Positions 1-9,661 of a stretch of 64,000 nucleotides of DNA are shown one piece after another. The translations under genes and the position numbers were made by a program. The DNA lies in contig NZ_OZ240671.1 in the NCBI RefSeq assembly GCF_965198575.1, positions 3,720,001 through 3,784,000 of the forward strand, read 5' to 3'. How positions within the stretch are numbered: the stretch's first letter is position 1; each line of letters starts with the position of its first letter. This DNA is from Lichenicola sp965198575 (lineage in GTDB: Bacteria; Pseudomonadota; Alphaproteobacteria; Acetobacterales; Acetobacteraceae). Below the pieces are notes generated by a model. The model worked only from the letters and a program-made list of their open reading frames with translations. It did not search any database and had not been told where the DNA came from.

Positions 1-2
1 GC

Positions 3-1016
3 CAGGCCGGCGCGCTGGAGATGGCGACGGCCACCCGCGACGAGGGCCGCTACCGGCCGCGCGCCTTCGAAGCATACGACACGCAATCGGGAGTGAGCCA
101 GCCGGCCGAGTTGCAGGTCGGCCGGCTCAGGCTGCGCTACATGCTCGATACCGACGACCGCGAAGGCTATCTCTGCCTGCCGGTGGCGCGCATCACCGAG
201 GTGATGTCGGACCGGCGCGTGGTGCTCGATCCGCGCTGGATCCCACCGGCGCTGCTGTGCTCGGCGGTGGCCCCGCTGGCGGCGATCCCGGTGGAGCTCG
301 CCGGCATGCTGAACCAGCGTGGCGAGGCGGTGGCCGCCCGGCTGACCGCGCCCGGCCACAAGGGCAGCGCCGAGATCGCGGATTTCCTGCTGCTGCAGGC
401 GGTGAATGGCTGGCAGGTGGTGATGGCGCACCATGCCGATGCCGGCAACCTGCATCCCGAGGAGCTCTACCGCGCGCTGCTGCAGATGGCCGGCGAGCTC
501 TCGACCTTCACCGACCAGCGCCGGCGTCCGAGCACGTACCCCCCGTACCAGCAGGCCGACCTGCAGCGCTCCTTCGCGCCGGTGCTGGCCGATATCCGTC
601 GCTCGCTGTCGGCGGTGCTCGAGCAGACGGCGGTGATGATCCCGCTGCAGGAGCGCCGGCATGGCGTGCGCGTCGGCGCCATCACCGATCGCAGCCTGCT
701 GGCGTCGGCGAACTTCGTGCTGGCGGTGCAGGCGGAGATGCCGACCGAGAACCTGCGCCGGCTGTTCCCGTCGACGGTGAAAATCGGTGCGGTCGAGCAT
801 ATCCGCGAGCTGGTCAACGTGGCGTTGCCGGGCATCGGGCTCAGGGCGCTTCCGGTGGCGCCACGGCAGATGCCGTTCTACGCCGGCGCGTCCTACTTCG
901 AGCTCGACCGGAATTCGCGGCACTGGCAGCAGATGGCGGCGTCGGGCGGGTTTGCGGTTCATGTCTCGGGCGACTATCCGGGGCTGACGATCGAGCTCTG
1001 GGCGATCCGCAGCTGA
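3..1016 (+). CDS. tssK: Type VI secretion baseplate subunit TssK (5' truncated by window edge)
   Basis: TssK is a cytoplasmic baseplate protein that links the T6SS baseplate to the TssJLM membrane complex. The reading frame is open to the left edge, so the N-terminal part (TssK is usually about 440-450 residues, about 338 codons are here) lies outside. Family-typical stretches are visible: LPVARITEV followed by a DPRWIPP segment in the middle, and a C-terminal domain ending in YPGLTIELWAIR. The stop is followed 34 bases later by tssL on the same strand, and the next four genes are also T6SS genes, which supports the assignment. A full-length start cannot be given. Confidence 0.93.
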   Translation, partial: QAGALEMATATRDEGRYRPRAFEAYDTQSGVSQPAELQVGRLRLRYMLDTDDREGYLCLPVARITEVMSDRRVVLDPRWIPPALLCSAVAPLAAIPVELAGMLNQRGEAVAARLTAPGHKGSAEIADFLLLQAVNGWQVVMAHHADAGNLHPEELYRALLQMAGELSTFTDQRRRPSTYPPYQQADLQRSFAPVLADIRRSLSAVLEQTAVMIPLQERRHGVRVGAITDRSLLASANFVLAVQAEMPTENLRRLFPSTVKIGAVEHIRELVNVALPGIGLRALPVAPRQMPFYAGASYFELDRNSRHWQQMAASGGFAVHVSGDYPGLTIELWAIRS

Positions 1017-1050
1017 GCCGCGGCCGGATGCAGCGACCCATGAGCCAGCC

Positions 1051-2448
1051 ATGAGCGACAACCCGTTCTCCGAGCCGGACGACAACGAACGCACGATCAT
1101 CCGGCCGATCCCGGGCGGCAGGCGCGTCGGACCGGATGTGCCCGCGGCTGCAACCGCACTCGGAGGCGGCCCGGCTGTCGCGCCGCCTGGCAGCGCTGAT
1201 CCGGGCGTCCTGGATCCGGGTCCGGCCGATGCCGGCGCCGGCTTCGTCGATCTGCCGAAGGGTGCCGGGGCGCCGATCGTGGCCGCGGCAGCCGGCTGCC
1301 TCAGCCTGCTCGGACGCCTGCGCAACGCCTTCTCGGTGCCCGACGCGACGGCGCTGCGCGAGCATGCGGTGCAGGAGTTGCGGCGTTTCGAGCAGATCCT
1401 GCGCGCCCAGAACCTGCCGATGGAGCAGTTGCGGCCGGCGCATTACGCGCTCTGCGCCAGCCTCGACGACGTGGTGCAGGCAACCCCCTGGGGCAGCCGC
1501 GGCGCCTGGGCCGACGCCTCGCTGGTCTCGACATTCCACCAGGAAGTCAGGGCGGGCGAGCGCTTCTTCGACCTGTTGGCGCAGCTGCGGCAGAACCCCG
1601 GCAAGTTCCTGCAGATCGTCGAGCTGATGTACCTCTGCATGTCGCTCGGCATGCAGGGGCGCTACCGGCTTTCCCCCCGCGGACCAGCCGAGCTCGACCG
1701 GGTGCGCGAGGAAACCTACGTCCTCATCATGCGCAACCGCGCGCCGGGGGAGCGGGCGTTGTCGCCGCATTGGCAGGGCGTGGCGGCACCGTATCGCCGG
1801 CAGCGCTTCAGCCTGCCGGTGTGGGTGGCGGCCCTCGCGGGGCTGGCGATCATCGCGGCGGTATATGTCTGGGCCTCGCTCGGCCTCGCCGGCGACTCCG
1901 ACCGGCTGTTCGCCTCCGGGCTGGCGGTGCCGCCCGGCCACATGCCGGCGATCGCCCGCAACATCCCGGTCGAGGCGGTCCGCACGGTGGCGTCGCCGAC
2001 CGGAGCCCGCAACGCGCTGGCCGGCCTGCTGCGGCCCGAGGTGGCGCAAGGCCTGGTCAGCATCGTCGGCACCGATGCCGTGCCGATCGTGCGGATCCGC
2101 AACCGCGGCATGTTCGCCTCCGGCAGTGCCGACGTGTCGCCCAAGTTCCGCGCCATCCTGGCTCGCATCGGAGCCGCCATGCGCACCCAGTCCGGGACCG
2201 TGCAGGTGGTCGGCTACACCGACAACCAACCGATCCACACGATCCGCTTTCCCTCCAATTTCGAGCTCTCGACCGCACGCGCCGAGGCCGCCGCCGCACT
2301 CATCGGTCCCGCCGCCGGCTCCGATGCGCGGGTTTCCGCCGAGGGTAGGGCGGATGCCGATCCGGTCGCACCCAACCAGACGTCGGACGGGCGCGAGCAG
2401 AATCGCCGCATCGAGGTGGTGCTGCACCGGACCGGCACGCTTCCATGA
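1051..2448 (+). CDS. tssL: T6SS membrane-complex protein TssL with C-terminal OmpA/peptidoglycan-binding domain
   Basis: TssL (DotU/IcmH family) is an inner-membrane component that contacts the baseplate and TssM. The 465-residue product opens with the family signature NPFSEPDDNERTIIRP, followed by the cytoplasmic DotU domain (about residues 75-235), one membrane segment (about 255-275, WVAALAGLAIIAAVYVWASL) and an OmpA-like domain to the C terminus, with GYTDNQP, LSTARA and NRRIEVVL motifs typical of peptidoglycan binding. The extended TssL form anchors the secretion machine in the cell wall without a separate TagL. Its stop overlaps the tssM start by four bases (ATGA), implying translational coupling. 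Confidence 0.95.
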   Translation: MSDNPFSEPDDNERTIIRPIPGGRRVGPDVPAAATALGGGPAVAPPGSADPGVLDPGPADAGAGFVDLPKGAGAPIVAAAAGCLSLLGRLRNAFSVPDATALREHAVQELRRFEQILRAQNLPMEQLRPAHYALCASLDDVVQATPWGSRGAWADASLVSTFHQEVRAGERFFDLLAQLRQNPGKFLQIVELMYLCMSLGMQGRYRLSPRGPAELDRVREETYVLIMRNRAPGERALSPHWQGVAAPYRRQRFSLPVWVAALAGLAIIAAVYVWASLGLAGDSDRLFASGLAVPPGHMPAIARNIPVEAVRTVASPTGARNALAGLLRPEVAQGLVSIVGTDAVPIVRIRNRGMFASGSADVSPKFRAILARIGAAMRTQSGTVQVVGYTDNQPIHTIRFPSNFELSTARAEAAAALIGPAAGSDARVSAEGRADADPVAPNQTSDGREQNRRIEVVLHRTGTLP

Positions 2449-5400
2449 ACACCAACCTGCAATATCTGGTCGCGATGCTGCTGGGCCGCTGGACCACCAG
2501 CTTTGCCGGGTTGGCGATCGCCGGCATGCTCGCCTGGTATCTGGGCCCGCTGATCCCCGGTCTCAGCAGCACCCTGTCGCGGGCGTTGCTGATCTTCCTC
2601 TTCGTGCTGATCTGGTTCGGCGTGAACGGCATCCTGAGCTGGCGGCGGCGGCGGCGTGGTCGGGCGCTGGCGGCTGCGGTCGTCGATGGTGGGGCGGCGC
2701 CTCCGCACCGGTCCGGCCGCACCGAGGAGAACGAGGAGGTCAGCCAGCTGCGGGCCCGCCTGCGTGCGTCGCTCGCCGTGCTGCGCAAGGCACAGGGCCA
2801 TCGCGGCGCGCTGTACGAGCAGCCCTGGTTCCTGATGATCGGGCCACCCGGCGCCGGCAAGACCACGGCGCTCAGCCAGTGCGGGCTGCGCTTCCCGCTG
2901 GCCCAGCCTGACGGCACCGGCGGCGTGTCCCCCGGATCGGTCGCAGGCGTGGGCGGCACCCGGCTGTGCGACTGGTGGTTCTCCGACGAGGCGGTGCTGA
3001 TCGACACCGCCGGCCGCTACACGACGCAGGATTCCGACGAGAGCGTCGATCGCGCCGGCTGGCTCGGCTTCCTCGACCTGCTGCGGAAAACCCGCCCGAA
3101 GCAGCCGCTCAACGGCGTGCTGGTAGTGATCTCGCTCGCCGACGTCGCGACCGTGCCGGCAGCCGAGCGGCTCAGCCACGCACGGGCGATCCGCAGCCGC
3201 ATCAAGGAGGCGTCCGACCGGCTGGGCGTCCGGCTGCCGGTCTATGCGGTGTTCAGCAAGGCCGACCGCATCGCCGGCTTCACCGAGTTCTTTGACGATC
3301 TCGACCAGCAGGCGCGCCAGCAGGTCTGGGGCATGACCTTTCCGCTCTCCAAGGGCGTCGAGATTTTTGCCTCGGAGTTCCAGCTGCTGCTCGACCGGCT
3401 GGAGGGCCGGCTGTACGAGCGGCTGCAGGCCGAGCGCAGTCCGGACCGGCGGGTCGCGATTGCCGGCTTCCCGTTGCAGATCGCCAGCCTCGAGGCGCCG
3501 CTCACCGACTTCCTGCAGGCGGCGTTCGGCGGCACCAAGCTCGATCGCGCGCCGATGCTGCGCGGGGTGTATTTCAGCTCCGGCACCCAGGAAGGCACGC
3601 CGATCGACCGGCTCACCGGGCTGCTCGCGCGCACCTTCGGCATCGACCAGAAGCGCGCGCCGAGCCTGCGTCCGGTGGCGGGCCGGGCGTATTTCATCGG
3701 CCGCACAATCCGCGACGTGATCCTGGGCGAGGCGCTGCTGGTGTCGGCCAACCCGGCTTCGGTCAGGCGTCGACGGATCTGGCGCTGGAGCGGCTTCGGG
3801 ACGGTGGGCGTGGTGACGGTCGTGGCCTCCCTGCTGCTGTGGCGCGATGCCGAGGCCAATCGTGCCGCCATCGCACACGACCAGGCAGCGATCGATGCGT
3901 ACTCCCGCACGCTGGTCGGGCTGCCGCTCGATCCGGTGGCCGATGACGACCTGCCGCGGGTGCTTCCGGTGCTCGACGCCGCGCGCCAACTGCCTGGCAA
4001 TGACGGTGCGGCGGCGGACACGATGCCGGTGTTGATCCACCGCACCCGCTTCGATATCGCGCAGGCGGACAAGGTCGGCGCCACCGATCGGCTCGCCTAC
4101 CGGCATGCGCTGGAACGGGTGCTGCTGCCGCGGCTGATCTGGCGGGTCGAGGGGCAGATGCGCGCCCATCTCGACAGCCCGGAGTTCCTCTACGAGGCGA
4201 CGCGGGTCTATCTGATGCTCGGCAATGACGGGCCGCTCGATCCCAACCTGGTGCGCGACTGGATGATGCTGGACTGGGCCGATCGGTATCCCGGCCCGGT
4301 CATGCAGCCGCAACGCGACGCGCTGCTGCGCCATCTGAACGCGCTGCTGGCCGACCCGCTGCCGACCATCCCGCTCGATGGTGCGCTGGTGCGCGAGGCC
4401 CGCAGCACCTTCAGCCGGGTGCCTCCCGCCGAGCGCGTGTACAGCCGCGTCCGGCCGGGTGCTGCGGCGACCGCTGTGCCACCCTGGACGCCGGCCGCCG
4501 TGCTCGGCAGCGGGACGGGGGACAGCCAGCTCTTCACCCGGCTGTCCGGCCGTCCGATGACCGACGGCATCCCCGGCTTCTACACCGCCGAGGGTTTCCG
4601 CAGCGTGCTGCTGCCGGCGCTGAGTGCCGCGGTGCGCGAGGTGGCGGATGAGAGCTGGGTGCTCGGACGCCCGGACGAGGCGGCGGCGCCGAATGCCAGC
4701 ACGCAGTCGCTGCAGGCGCTCGAGGCCGGGGTGATCGGGCTGTATGCCGCGGATTACGAGCGCTTGTGGGACGCCATGCTGCGCGACCTGGCGCTGGTGC
4801 CGTTCCAGGGCCACGCCGACACCGTGCAGAAGCTGTACGTGATGGCCTCGCCGCAATCGCCGATGCGCGACCTGCTGGTGTCGATCGTGCACGAGCTGGC
4901 CCCGGCTGGAGCAGCCGCCCAAGCGCAGGCTGCCGGGGCGGGCACCGGAAAGACCGGGCAGCCGAAGGGCGCGGATCCCCAGGCGAGCCGGCTTGCCGCG
5001 GTCTTCGACCAGCATGCTGCGAACGGCGAACCGGCCCCGCCGCTGGGCCACGAGATCGACGACCATTACCGCGACCTGATCGACTTCACCGGCCCGAGCG
5101 GCCAGGCGCCGCCGATTACCGGGGTGTTCCGCCTGCTCAACCAGCTGCAGAGCGAGCTGGCCCAGCTGCCTGGCTCGGACAACCCATCCGGCGTGCTGCA
5201 GGGCAGCCAGGCGCCGGCGCAGCTGCTGCTCGCGGAAGCCGATCGGCAGCCACCACCGGTGTCGCGCTGGCTGCACCAGATCGCCACCGGCGGGGCGGCG
5301 ATGGTCGGCGGCGATGCGCACCAGGCGGCAGCGTCGGCATTCACCGGCAGCGAAGGACCGTCGAAGTTGTGTCATCAGGTGGTCGACGGGCATTATCCGT

Positions 5401-6020
5401 TCGAGCCGGAGGCCACGACCGATGCACCGATCGACGACTTCGTCAGACTGCTCGCCCCGGGCGGCGCACTGGACGCCTACTTCAAGACGCAGTTGCGGCC
5501 GTACGTGAACACCTCGGGCGAGACCTGGCATGCGCAGTCGCTCGGGGGCGTGCCGGCGCCGGTGACGGATGCCGCGGTGGCGTCGTTCCAGCAGGCGGCC
5601 CGGATCCGCGACCTGTTCTTCCCGACCGGCGGCAGCACCCCCTCGGTGCATTTCACCATCAAGCCGCTCTCCGCCGACCCGGCCTCCAAGCAGGTGGTGC
5701 TGATGCTCGGTCAGAATGCGGTGACCTGGCAGCCGGGGGCGGTGCACAGCACCAGCATGACCTGGCCGGCGGACAACCTCAGCGAGGTCGGGCTGACCTT
5801 CAAGCCGGTGGCGTCGTTCCCGCTGCATGAGGAAGGGCCGTGGTCGCTGTTCCGGCTGTTCGGCAATGCCAGCATCGAACAGGCCGACGAACCGGGCCAC
5901 TTCCTGGTGCATTTCCGCTCCGGCGCGCGAGAGGCGACGTTCTCGGTGGAGACCGGATCGGCGCAGAGCCCGCTCGACCAGAACGTGCTGCAGAACTTCC
6001 ACTGCCCGGTGGTGCAATGA
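2445..6020 (+). CDS. tssM: T6SS membrane subunit TssM (IcmF family)
   Basis: TssM spans the inner membrane and periplasm and forms the trans-envelope channel with TssL and TssJ. The 1191-residue length is normal for the family. Two membrane segments lie within residues 8-65, a third near 445-465. The cytoplasmic domain between them carries Walker A GPPGAGKTTAL (about 133-143, Lys139) and a LIDTAGR Walker B-like motif near 186, so this is an NTPase-competent TssM. The rest is the long periplasmic domain ending in the conserved beta-rich C terminus. The gene overlaps tssL upstream and tagF downstream by four bases each. Confidence 0.96.
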   Translation: MNTNLQYLVAMLLGRWTTSFAGLAIAGMLAWYLGPLIPGLSSTLSRALLIFLFVLIWFGVNGILSWRRRRRGRALAAAVVDGGAAPPHRSGRTEENEEVSQLRARLRASLAVLRKAQGHRGALYEQPWFLMIGPPGAGKTTALSQCGLRFPLAQPDGTGGVSPGSVAGVGGTRLCDWWFSDEAVLIDTAGRYTTQDSDESVDRAGWLGFLDLLRKTRPKQPLNGVLVVISLADVATVPAAERLSHARAIRSRIKEASDRLGVRLPVYAVFSKADRIAGFTEFFDDLDQQARQQVWGMTFPLSKGVEIFASEFQLLLDRLEGRLYERLQAERSPDRRVAIAGFPLQIASLEAPLTDFLQAAFGGTKLDRAPMLRGVYFSSGTQEGTPIDRLTGLLARTFGIDQKRAPSLRPVAGRAYFIGRTIRDVILGEALLVSANPASVRRRRIWRWSGFGTVGVVTVVASLLLWRDAEANRAAIAHDQAAIDAYSRTLVGLPLDPVADDDLPRVLPVLDAARQLPGNDGAAADTMPVLIHRTRFDIAQADKVGATDRLAYRHALERVLLPRLIWRVEGQMRAHLDSPEFLYEATRVYLMLGNDGPLDPNLVRDWMMLDWADRYPGPVMQPQRDALLRHLNALLADPLPTIPLDGALVREARSTFSRVPPAERVYSRVRPGAAATAVPPWTPAAVLGSGTGDSQLFTRLSGRPMTDGIPGFYTAEGFRSVLLPALSAAVREVADESWVLGRPDEAAAPNASTQSLQALEAGVIGLYAADYERLWDAMLRDLALVPFQGHADTVQKLYVMASPQSPMRDLLVSIVHELAPAGAAAQAQAAGAGTGKTGQPKGADPQASRLAAVFDQHAANGEPAPPLGHEIDDHYRDLIDFTGPSGQAPPITGVFRLLNQLQSELAQLPGSDNPSGVLQGSQAPAQLLLAEADRQPPPVSRWLHQIATGGAAMVGGDAHQAAASAFTGSEGPSKLCHQVVDGHYPFEPEATTDAPIDDFVRLLAPGGALDAYFKTQLRPYVNTSGETWHAQSLGGVPAPVTDAAVASFQQAARIRDLFFPTGGSTPSVHFTIKPLSADPASKQVVLMLGQNAVTWQPGAVHSTSMTWPADNLSEVGLTFKPVASFPLHEEGPWSLFRLFGNASIEQADEPGHFLVHFRSGAREATFSVETGSAQSPLDQNVLQNFHCPVVQ

Positions 6021-6580
6021 GCCACGGTGTGAATGCGATCCGGCCGGGGTTCTTCGGCAAGCTTCCGGCGCGTGGCGACTTCGTCGGCGCCGGCTTGTCA
6101 CCCGAGCTGGTCTCGGCATGGCATGGCTGGATGGCGATGCGGCTGGCGGAAAGCCGGGAGCAGCTGCAGGACGATTGGAAGACGCTGTGGCTGGTGGCCC
6201 CGGTCTGGCGGTTCGCGTTGCCGCCGGGGCAATGCGGTGCCAGGGCGCTGACCGGGCTGTTCCTGCCGAGCGTCGACAAGGTCGGCCGCTACTTTCCGCT
6301 GCTCGCCGGCGTCGAGGGTGCCGGGGCAGGGCGCGATCCGACTGATCCGGATGCGCGCTCGTTCCATGACCAGATCGAGACCTCGTGCCGCTGGGCGCTC
6401 GAGCAGGACTGGGCACCGGACCGGGTCCTGGCCAGCCTCAGCGTGATCGCCGCCCCCGACGACGCGCCCACGCGGGTCGGCCTGTGGTGGACGGAAGGCG
6501 GTCCGCATGTGGCTGCCGGCAGTTTCGAGGCGGATGGGTTGCCGGACGGCCCCCGCTTCCAGCAGATGCTGCGGTCATGA
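6017..6580 (+). CDS. tagF: T6SS-associated protein TagF
   Basis: TagF is a post-translational regulator that in other bacteria represses T6SS assembly, acting with or beside the threonine-phosphorylation pathway. The 187-residue product has the family N-terminal signature GFFGKLPARGDFV at about residues 11-23 and the conserved LWWTEGG near the C terminus. The ATG at 6017 overlaps the tssM stop, which fixes the start even though the frame is open upstream. It overlaps pppA by four bases. TagF fused or adjacent to PppA is a recurrent arrangement, so the two probably work together. Confidence 0.93.
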   Translation: MSHGVNAIRPGFFGKLPARGDFVGAGLSPELVSAWHGWMAMRLAESREQLQDDWKTLWLVAPVWRFALPPGQCGARALTGLFLPSVDKVGRYFPLLAGVEGAGAGRDPTDPDARSFHDQIETSCRWALEQDWAPDRVLASLSVIAAPDDAPTRVGLWWTEGGPHVAAGSFEADGLPDGPRFQQMLRS

Positions 6581-7338
6581 GCCAGACCATCCGACATAGC
6601 GCCGCCTCGCATCCGGGTGCCGTGCGCACCGACAACCAGGATGCCATGCTGTGCCGCCCCGAATTGGGGCTGTACGTGGTGGCCGACGGCGCCGGCGGCC
6701 ATATGGGCGGCCGGGAGGCGGCGGCCAGGGTGGTCGCCAGCGTTGCGTCGCTGTCGACCGGCCTCAAGCCGGCGGAGATCCTGGCGCATCTGCGGCAGCG
6801 GCTGATGACGCTGCACGAGGAGCTGATCGACGATGCCCAGCAGGCCACCAGCCCGGCGATCCGGCATGCCGGCGGCCTGGCTGGTGCGGCGGGTGGCCTG
6901 CAGGGCATGGCCTCGACGGTGGTGGTGCTGCTGCTCGACGAGGAGTTCTTCGCCTGCCTGTGGACCGGCGATTCGCGCATCTACCTGCTGCGCGACGGCG
7001 AGCTGATCCGCCTCACGCACGACCACAGCGTGGTGCAGGAGCTGGTCGATTCCGGCGTGATCGAGGAGTGGCAGGCGGAAGGCCACGCGCAGGCGAACGT
7101 CATCACCCACGCGGTCGGTGCGGGTGCGGCGCCGCTCCGTCTCGACAAGCGGGTCGGACAGGTGATGCCGTACGACCGCTTCCTGCTGTGCAGCGACGGG
7201 CTGACCAAGACGCTCGATGACGTCGAGATCCGGGCGTTGCTGGAGCAGGGCGGTGAAGGAGCTGCACTGCTGGTGGATGCGGCGCTGCGCCAGAAGGCCC
7301 GCGACAACGTCACGGCGATCGTGGTCTCGACCGACTAG
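6577..7338 (+). CDS. pppA: PP2C-family serine/threonine phosphatase, T6SS regulator PppA-like
   Basis: A metal-dependent protein phosphatase expected to dephosphorylate the T6SS FHA/kinase target and switch the apparatus off. The 253-residue protein contains the PP2C motifs in order: RTDNQDA (about 15-21), VADGAGGHMGG (about 37-47), GDSRIYL (about 132-138), SDGLTKTL (about 206-213) and DNVTAIVV near the C terminus, so all metal-binding aspartates are present. The start at 6577 overlaps the tagF stop. No PpkA kinase or Fha gene lies in the window; they would be to the left. It is the last gene of the visible T6SS run. Confidence 0.92.
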   Translation: MSQTIRHSAASHPGAVRTDNQDAMLCRPELGLYVVADGAGGHMGGREAAARVVASVASLSTGLKPAEILAHLRQRLMTLHEELIDDAQQATSPAIRHAGGLAGAAGGLQGMASTVVVLLLDEEFFACLWTGDSRIYLLRDGELIRLTHDHSVVQELVDSGVIEEWQAEGHAQANVITHAVGAGAAPLRLDKRVGQVMPYDRFLLCSDGLTKTLDDVEIRALLEQGGEGAALLVDAALRQKARDNVTAIVVSTD

Positions 7339-7441
7339 TACCCGATCGTTGCAGGCAGGTTCAGGCTCCTGGCGCTCATGGGGTCGACGCGACTCGTGAC
7401 AACGACATATGGTCGCGTTGTTTCATCATCTGGAGTGTACC

Positions 7442-7711
7442 ATGAGCAAGGCTTTCATCTCTGCGGTCCTGCAAGACTCTCTCGATTGCACCGGTGTCGC
7501 CGCGAACCGTGCAGCTGAGGATCTGATCGGCGCCATCGTGCGCGAGATGAAGAAGGAAGGTGGCTTCACGCTGCCGTCGTTCGGGACGTTCCGCGTCGCC
7601 AAGACGAAGGCCCGCAAGGCGCTGAACCCGCGCACCGGCGAGCCGGTCAAGGTGAAGGCCGGCAAGACCGTGCGCTTCAAGGCCAGCCCGAACCTCAAGA
7701 AGGCGGTCTGA
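7442..7711 (+). CDS. HU-family DNA-binding protein
   Basis: A small nucleoid-type DNA-bending protein of 89 residues. The HU/IHF beta-arm signature NPRTGEPVKVKAGK is at about residues 61-74, and the GGFTLPSFGTF stretch precedes it as in other HU-like proteins. The ATG at 7442 is preferred over an upstream in-frame start because GGAG sits six bases upstream. It lies 103 bases after pppA, is followed by a strong hairpin terminator, and is probably its own transcription unit. The C-terminal half is basic. Distinguishing HU from IHF is not possible here; the N terminus is divergent (SKAFISAVLQDSLDC), so it may be an accessory HU paralogue. Confidence 0.88.
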   Translation: MSKAFISAVLQDSLDCTGVAANRAAEDLIGAIVREMKKEGGFTLPSFGTFRVAKTKARKALNPRTGEPVKVKAGKTVRFKASPNLKKAV

Positions 7712-7723
7712 CACACCGCCCGC

Positions 7724-7763
7724 CGCGATCGGTCCCGCCACCGATCGCGCTCCGGCATTTTTT
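7724..7763. terminator. Intrinsic terminator between HU-like gene and chemoreceptor gene
   Basis: A perfect 10-bp inverted repeat (CGCGATCGGT at 7724-7733 and ACCGATCGCG at 7740-7749) with a six-base loop, followed after eight bases by six T residues at 7758-7763. It lies 13 bases after the HU stop and overlaps the 3' end of the convergent chemoreceptor gene, so it can end HU transcription and may limit read-through in both directions. Confidence 0.75.
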
Positions 7764-9468
7764 AAGCCGCCCGCACGGTGATCATGAACCTGCTGACCTC
7801 GCTGGCGAGCTGTTCGGATTGCCGCGAGAGGTCTGTCGCCGCCGACAAAACGTCGGTCGCGGCGTCTCCGGTCGTGGTCGCAGCCTGGCTCACACCGCTG
7901 ATGTTCAGCGTCACGCCGCGCGTACTCGACGCGGTCTGCTGAACGTTCCTCGCGATCTCGGCGGTCGCAGCGCCCTGCTGCTCGACGGCGGCGGCAATCG
8001 AGGTGGCGATCGTGCTGATCTCCTCGATCGTGGCGCCGATCCCCTTGATGGCACCGACCGCCTCCTGGGTCGCACCCTGGATCCGGTTGATCTGCGCGCT
8101 GATCTCCTCGGTCGCGTGTGCGGTCTGGGTGGCGAGGTTCTTGACCTCCGATGCCACCACGGCAAAACCCTTGCCGGCATCGCCCGCCCGCGCCGCCTCG
8201 ATGGTGGCGTTCAGGGCGAGCAGGTTGGTCTGCTCGGCGATACTGGTGATGAGCTTGATCACCTGGCCGATCTTCTGGGCACTCTCCGCCAGGGCGAGCA
8301 CGATCGTGTTGGTGTGCCTGGCGTCCTCCACCGCCTGACCGGTGATCCGTGACGATGTCAGCATCTGGTTGCTGATCTCGTTGATCGAGGCGCTCAGCTC
8401 CTCCGAAGCGGCCGCGATGGTCTGTACGCCCAGGCTGGAGGCCTCGGCTGCCGCGGCAACGGCAGCGGCCTGGCTGGTGGTATGCAAGGCCGACGCCGCC
8501 ATCGATTGTGCCGTTGCCTGCAGCTCGGTGGAGGAGGATGCGACGATGCCGATGATGCCGCCGACAGCGTGCTCGAAGCCCTCGGCCAGTGTCGCCATCA
8601 GCTGTCTGCGTTGCACCTCCGCCCGGCTTTCCTGCGCCTCGGCTTCCGCGTCGAGTGCCACGGCGTGCCGAGCGGTGGTGCGCAGGATCTCGACCGCCCG
8701 CCCGATGTCGCCGATCTGATCGTCGCGGTCCAGGCAGGGCACCGTTTCGTCGAGATTGCCCTTGCCGATTGCGCTGACTGCCGCGGCGATCGAGCGGAGC
8801 GGACGCAACGAGACCCGTAGCGTCAGCCAGCTCAGCCCGCTGACGACGAGAACGACCAGCAGCCCGGCCCACGCGCTCTGCGTCACCATCTTGACGACGA
8901 TGGCATGCTGCTCGCTGAGGGGCACACCCACGAAAATCAGTCCGACCGGGTTTCCGGCGCCATCGTGCAGAGGCTCGTAGATTGCCAGGTATGGAACGCC
9001 GAGGATGCTGGTGCGCCCCTCATAGCTGACGTTGCGGCCGATCACGGCATCGCGTGCCGGTCCCGCCGCCAGGACGGTTCCGGTGGCGCGGGAGCCGTCC
9101 GCGCGGGTGATGTTGGTGGCGATCCGCATGTCGCCGCTGAAGATGGTCGCCGCACCTCCGGCAAGGCGGCGGACGGTGTCGACCAGGTCAAGGCGATCGT
9201 TCAGCGCGTGGCCGCCGAGCGTGAGCCGACCGCCCGGCTGCAGTTCGAAGTCGGCGCCGACGCGGCTGAGTTCCAGCTTCAGCAGGGCAAGGTTCGTGGC
9301 CAGTCCGCGCTGGGCTTCGTGCAGCTGCGCCTTCTCGATAACCTGGACGGTCCAGGCCTGGACGGTACTCACGGCGACAAAGACCGCAAGGATCGTGGCG
9401 ATCAGCAATCTGGTCGAGATGCCGACCCGATCGAGACGCTGCCGCAGCGCCGCGACGAGGCTAGACAT
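7762..9468 (-). CDS. Methyl-accepting chemotaxis protein with single-Cache sensor domain
   Basis: A transmembrane chemoreceptor that would signal through CheA/CheW. The 568-residue product has TM1 at about 20-40, a periplasmic sensor of about 150 residues with sCache-type features (NVSYEGRTSILGVPYLAIYE and GLIFVGVPLSE), TM2 at about 192-214, a HAMP domain to about 265 and a C-terminal signalling domain whose hairpin region includes FAVVASEVKNLATQTAHAT near 440. The ATG at 9468 gives a normal short cytoplasmic N terminus; an upstream in-frame start at 9513 would add 15 unlikely residues. No che genes are nearby, so it is an orphan receptor. The ligand cannot be read from sequence. Confidence 0.92.
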   Translation of the reverse strand: MSSLVAALRQRLDRVGISTRLLIATILAVFVAVSTVQAWTVQVIEKAQLHEAQRGLATNLALLKLELSRVGADFELQPGGRLTLGGHALNDRLDLVDTVRRLAGGAATIFSGDMRIATNITRADGSRATGTVLAAGPARDAVIGRNVSYEGRTSILGVPYLAIYEPLHDGAGNPVGLIFVGVPLSEQHAIVVKMVTQSAWAGLLVVLVVSGLSWLTLRVSLRPLRSIAAAVSAIGKGNLDETVPCLDRDDQIGDIGRAVEILRTTARHAVALDAEAEAQESRAEVQRRQLMATLAEGFEHAVGGIIGIVASSSTELQATAQSMAASALHTTSQAAAVAAAAEASSLGVQTIAAASEELSASINEISNQMLTSSRITGQAVEDARHTNTIVLALAESAQKIGQVIKLITSIAEQTNLLALNATIEAARAGDAGKGFAVVASEVKNLATQTAHATEEISAQINRIQGATQEAVGAIKGIGATIEEISTIATSIAAAVEQQGAATAEIARNVQQTASSTRGVTLNISGVSQAATTTGDAATDVLSAATDLSRQSEQLASEVSRFMITVRAA

Positions 9469-9661
9469 GGAGCACCGGTTGGGCTGCCCCCAGTCGGGAA
9501 GCGAAAGAAGCAAGACCGTGCAGCATCGGTGTCTCTCCGGGAGCCTGAGGCCCGGCTACCGCCCGGCTTCCTGCAACTGTGACCCCGACGACTTAACAAA
9601 CGCCTAACACATCCGGATCACGTGCTGCATGATCCCGACGCAGGCGCCGGGCCCGGTCACC

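Noticed and set aside
2214..6416. A long open frame of about 1400 codons on the minus strand opposite tssM
   Set aside because: It mirrors tssM in GC-rich DNA where stop codons are rare; it has Arg/His/Gln-rich low-complexity content and no family motifs.
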